From Calditrichia bacterium (GTDB lineage Bacteria; Calditrichota; Calditrichia; RBG-13-44-9; J075), in assembly GCA_020635015.1 (NCBI GenBank), contig JACKAP010000007.1, positions 124,001-188,000 on the forward strand: DNA of 64,000 nucleotides, written 5' to 3'. Numbering within the stretch: the first letter of the stretch is position 1; each line of letters begins with the position of its first letter. This document shows, piece by piece, positions 61,401-64,000 of the stretch. The notes under the pieces are model-generated. The model worked only from the letters and a program-made list of their open reading frames with translations. It was not told the origin of the DNA and searched no databases. Position numbers and translations under genes: made by a program.

Positions 61401-62774
61401 CTACAAATTCAGCGCCTGCTGGATATCGCCCACCGCTTCCTGGAGCTGGGCGTAGGTAATGATCAGATCATACTCGGCCGCAACCAGAATCCGCTCGGCA
61501 TCGGTGAGATTCACCTGGGCTTCCCGTACATCCAGCGAGGTGCCGGAACCGAGCCGGTAGCGCTCGGTGGCCAGGCGGTATTCTTCCTTGGCCGCTTCCA
61601 GGTTTTCCTTGTTAATCTCGATGATTTCCAGCAGATCTTTATAACGCTGATAAGTGGTGGAGATGTTCGATACCAGGGTGCGCTTGTACGCTTCCAGGTC
61701 GATCTGGGTGCTTTTCACATTCAGCTTGGCGTTCTGGTGATTGACCATATCCTGGAAGCCATTGAACAAATTAAAAGATCCCTGCACGCCAACGGTGACC
61801 GACCAGTTTTGGTTCACATCAGAATAAATTTTATCAAAAACGCTGTTGGAGCGGCCATAAGAGAAGAAGGCGCTCAGCGAGGGCAGAAAAGAACTTTTGG
61901 AGAGGGAAACGTTTAATTCCCGGGAGCGGAGTTCCATTTCCCGGCGTTTGATTTCCGGCTGCTGATCCATCGCAGAATTGAGCAGACTTTCCAGCGGCGG
62001 CAGTTGGTAATCGAAATTCACATCCTTGGAAATTTCCAGGGGCGTGTTCGGCTCCCGGCCCATGGCGACGTTGAGGGTCTGCTTGGCCTGGTGCACCGTG
62101 TTGCGCTGGGAGATCAGGGAGATGCGGTCATTCCCCAGGTTGACCCGGGCGCGGAAGACATCCACCTTGGCGACGGAGCCGATCTCGAACATCTTCTCAC
62201 TGCGGTCGAGGTTATCCTGGCTCCGCTGAACCGCGAGCGTATTGACCTCTAACAACTTTTCCTGTTTCAACAGATTCAGATAATTCTCCGCGACAGCAGT
62301 GATGGTCTGATCGATCTGCACATTCAGGCTGTGATAGGCTGCGTTTTTATCCGCTTTGCTTTTGCGGATATTGTTCCACATGGCCCCGCCGTCAAACAAA
62401 TCCAACCCGACATCCAAACTGGCCCGGTAGGAATTCCGTTCGAAGCCAGGGTTGGTCACTTCCTGGTTGACAAAACCGACCACCGTATTGGTCGAATCAA
62501 ATACCGGCACATCCTGTTGGGTGGTGGCGTCGCCCGACCGAAAGTTGGTGGCGGAATAGTTGGTATTGACCCGGGGCAGGACACTGCTATAGGAAGCTGT
62601 ATAATTGTGTCCGGCTATTTGGGCGGCATTTCGGGAAATTTGAACATCAGCATTGCGCTCGAATGCGATGCGGATACATTCTTGTAGGGAAATTGGGGTA
62701 GGACCTTCCTGACCCCAGGCATTGAATGAGATTAATAAAATGAAGAAAGTAATAACGTGCCACTTCAGCTTCAT
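61401..62774 (-). CDS. TolC-family outer-membrane efflux protein
   Basis: Outer-membrane channel component of tripartite efflux or type I secretion, about 457 residues. Start ATG at 62774 (MKLKWHVITFFILLISFNAWG) with GGAGG directly upstream; the longer frame opens at 62795. Two homologous halves each with a coiled coil and barrel strands: SLQECIRIAFERNADVQISR and RRSQDNLDRSEKMFEIGSV-like repeats, then LGSGTSLDVREAQVNLTDAE. No inner-membrane pump or adaptor is adjacent in the window. Confidence 0.9.
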   Translation of the reverse strand: MKLKWHVITFFILLISFNAWGQEGPTPISLQECIRIAFERNADVQISRNAAQIAGHNYTASYSSVLPRVNTNYSATNFRSGDATTQQDVPVFDSTNTVVGFVNQEVTNPGFERNSYRASLDVGLDLFDGGAMWNNIRKSKADKNAAYHSLNVQIDQTITAVAENYLNLLKQEKLLEVNTLAVQRSQDNLDRSEKMFEIGSVAKVDVFRARVNLGNDRISLISQRNTVHQAKQTLNVAMGREPNTPLEISKDVNFDYQLPPLESLLNSAMDQQPEIKRREMELRSRELNVSLSKSSFLPSLSAFFSYGRSNSVFDKIYSDVNQNWSVTVGVQGSFNLFNGFQDMVNHQNAKLNVKSTQIDLEAYKRTLVSNISTTYQRYKDLLEIIEINKENLEAAKEEYRLATERYRLGSGTSLDVREAQVNLTDAERILVAAEYDLIITYAQLQEAVGDIQQALNL

Positions 62775-62867
62775 AGGTCCTCCGATGTTGTACATTCAGA
62801 AAAAATAGATTACCCTTATCATCAATACGTACCTCCCGACGGCAGCTGTGAACCGGGGATAGGCCGT

Positions 62868-62896
62868 AATATGCCGACTTCACCGCAATATTGCAA
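62868..62896 (-). promoter_or_regulatory. Candidate promoter of the tolC-like gene
   Basis: On the minus strand TTGCAA (62896-62891), 17-base spacer, CATATT (62873-62868), 94 bases before the start. Confidence 0.35.
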
Positions 62897-62943
62897 GAAC
62901 CCATGGTTAAAAAGTATGAAGGATACGGTATTACCGATTTTGC

Positions 62944-63216
62944 TTAGCGGAAAAAACTGAGCAGCCGCTGAAAGAAACCCTGCGGTTTTTTTGCCTGTGG
63001 CGGCGCTTCCGATATTTTCTCTAGCATTCCTTCGATGTCTTCCGGCTGCTCTTCCAGCCCCAGGGGTTTCTTAATGATCTCTTCCTCCGCCGGATGGTCG
63101 GCTTTTGCTGCCGGATCGGCATCATCGCGCTCCGATAATTGATCCAGAATATTATCCAGTTCCGGATTTTCTGCATTTGAAGCGGATTTTTGTTGTTTCT
63201 TTTTGGAATCAGTCAC
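62944..63216 (-). CDS. Small acidic protein with C-terminal amphipathic tail
   Basis: 90-residue protein, GTG start at 63216 (AAGGGA upstream). A lysine-rich N-terminus (DSKKKQQKS) leads into an acidic, proline-alanine-rich, disordered middle (LSERDDADPAAKADHPAEEE), ending in PQGFFQRLLSFFR, a short basic-hydrophobic helix that could bind membrane or a partner. No homologous family is recognised. Between the tolC-like gene and the CCA-adding enzyme gene on the same strand. Function unknown; coding status is likely but not certain. Confidence 0.5.
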   Translation of the reverse strand: MTDSKKKQQKSASNAENPELDNILDQLSERDDADPAAKADHPAEEEIIKKPLGLEEQPEDIEGMLEKISEAPPQAKKPQGFFQRLLSFFR

Positions 63217-63346
63217 CGACAGTCCCTTTCTGATTACGTTGACAATTGACGTTAGTTAAAATTTAATTGTTTCAGAGAATTTAAGTTATAACCGCAGCGT
63301 TAACGTGATCCCCCGCAAGTATGGGCAAAAACGGCCGTGGGTTTGA

Positions 63347-63429
63347 GTAGGGTCGGGTCGCGACCCGACCGGTAAATATGAATGCATGGATAAAACTGGC
63401 CGCCAGGTCGGGTCGCGACCCGACCCTAC
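63347..63429. repeat. Family G palindrome pair, copy 4
   Basis: Two inverted copies: gtagggtcgggtcgcgaccc, gacc at 63347-63370 and ggtcgggtcgcgacccgacc, ctac at 63406-63429, with 35 bases between. The stop codon of the next minus-strand gene (63428-63426) is formed by gtaggg. Otherwise the gap 63217-63425 holds nothing recognised. Confidence 0.85.
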
Positions 63430-64000
63430 GCTTCTTCCGCGATAATTTGATCTTTAATTTGCATGAAGTAATCGAAGCAGGCCTGATATTCGTTGGGAAT
63501 GATACCATCCAGGATCGCATCAGTGATGGCCTGTTTGATCTTTCCGATCACCGGTCCCGGTTTCATATTGAGATGCTGCATGATGGCATTGCCGTCGAGC
63601 GCCGGCTGGAAGTTGCGGATGCGGTCCCGCTCTTCAACTTCGATCATCCGCTGCTCCACCCGGTCGAAATTATTCAGATAGCGTTCCACCTTGCGGGGAT
63701 TCTTGGAGGTGATATCGGCGCGGCACATCATCATCAGGTCGTCAATTTCATCTCCAGCTTCGTACATCAGGCGGCGAATGGCGCTGTCGGTCACATCATC
63801 ATCGACCAGTTGCGAGGGGCGCATGTGCAGCCGCACCAGTTTACTGATATATTTGATGGTGTGCGTGGGCAGCTTCATCCGCCGCCCGATCCGCTGCGCC
63901 ATTTTGGCGCCCAGTTCCTCATGGCCGTGGAAAGTCCAGCCGGTTTCCGCGATAAATTTTTTGGTCTGCGGTTTGGCAATGTCATGCATCAGGGCCACCA
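63426..64000 (-). CDS. CCA-adding enzyme/poly(A) polymerase family protein, C-terminal part (partial)
   Basis: C-terminal portion of a tRNA nucleotidyltransferase with an HD domain; the 5' end lies beyond the right window edge. LMHDIAKPQTKKF is the HD motif, HGHEELGAKMAQRIGRRMKL, LVRLHMRPSQL and MYEAGDEIDDLMMMCRADI follow as the helical tRNA-binding body, and DGNAIMQHLNMKPGPVIGKI is the conserved tail region. It adds or repairs the 3' CCA of tRNA, or is a related nucleotidyltransferase with HD phosphohydrolase activity. Its final stop TAG is supplied by a family G palindrome. Confidence 0.85.
   Translation of the reverse strand, partial: VALMHDIAKPQTKKFIAETGWTFHGHEELGAKMAQRIGRRMKLPTHTIKYISKLVRLHMRPSQLVDDDVTDSAIRRLMYEAGDEIDDLMMMCRADITSKNPRKVERYLNNFDRVEQRMIEVEERDRIRNFQPALDGNAIMQHLNMKPGPVIGKIKQAITDAILDGIIPNEYQACFDYFMQIKDQIIAEEA

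Noticed and set aside
1..64000. tRNA, rRNA, tmRNA or riboswitch genes
   Set aside because: No T-loop consensus ggttcgaatcc in gene-free sequence, no rRNA-like stretches, and no riboswitch aptamer that I could recognise; a covariance-model search would settle this.
1..64000. Insertion sequences or prophage
   Set aside because: No transposase, integrase or phage structural protein among the reading frames; the repeats are non-coding.

Overview
The window is a moderately GC-rich bacterial chromosome segment from a diderm of the FCB superphylum (Bacteroidota/Calditrichota/KSB1-like lineages). This placement is an inference from gene content: PorV-like and DUF5723 outer-membrane barrels, a helix-hairpin-helix protein fused to a large beta barrel, a DUF3098 membrane protein, a bacterial GGGP synthase, a TolC channel, and a recA promoter resembling the Bacteroidota TTTG-N19-TAnnTTTG type. 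No rRNA, tRNA, CRISPR array, transposase or prophage gene was seen.

Layout. 1-2.7 kb: ParA-type ATPase, outer-membrane protein and EnvC-like protein in one operon. 2.8-22.5 kb: housekeeping and metabolic genes (FAD oxidoreductase, NmrA-like SDR, DUF6483, dCMP deaminase, 3'-5' exonuclease, GDPD, LTA-synthase-like phosphoglycerol transferase, radical SAM, lipoprotein plus DUF5723 barrel, response-regulator phosphatase, PdxH, membrane permease, MBL hydrolase, APC permease fused to EIIA- and RCK_C-like domains, ThpR). 22.8-24.6 kb: recA-recX. 25-29.3 kb: DsbD, a stand-alone DsbD N-domain protein and HutI. 29.5-35 kb: EF-G-like GTPase, HHH-barrel protein, DUF3098, NadC. 35.4-57.2 kb: surface-polysaccharide region with nucleotide-sugar enzymes (RfbB, a UDP-sugar dehydrogenase, RfbC, GmhA), two flippases, five glycosyltransferases, two methyltransferases, a polyprenyl-phosphate sugar transferase and an O-antigen ligase. 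It is interrupted at 38.7-44 kb by Memo, an aminotransferase, TrmH, a BCAM0308-like protein and GGGP synthase. 57.4-64 kb: pentapeptide-repeat protein, then minus-strand genes (GT39-like enzyme, DPM1-like GT2, PgpA, TolC, a small acidic protein, and the C-terminal part of a CCA-adding enzyme).

The most striking feature is not a gene. Almost every longer intergenic gap holds a palindromic or tandem element from one of several recurring families: an ATGGGTTA-type heptad hairpin, a gccacagag hairpin, a gtcgRgtcgcgac palindrome, a ggttgttggttattgg hairpin, a ggatgttgg/catccag array, a ggataaa hairpin, and outer arms of the gccacgaatttac or tccacggattac type. They sit mostly at 3' ends, are sometimes nested inside one another, and in several cases supply the stop codon or the last residues of the adjacent protein.

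A second pattern is quality-related. Seven genes between 0.6 and 21 kb are broken by frameshifts, most of them explicable as one-base errors and several in homopolymer runs. None was recognised from 22 to 64 kb. This fits local sequencing or assembly error better than biological decay, except possibly in the APC permease.
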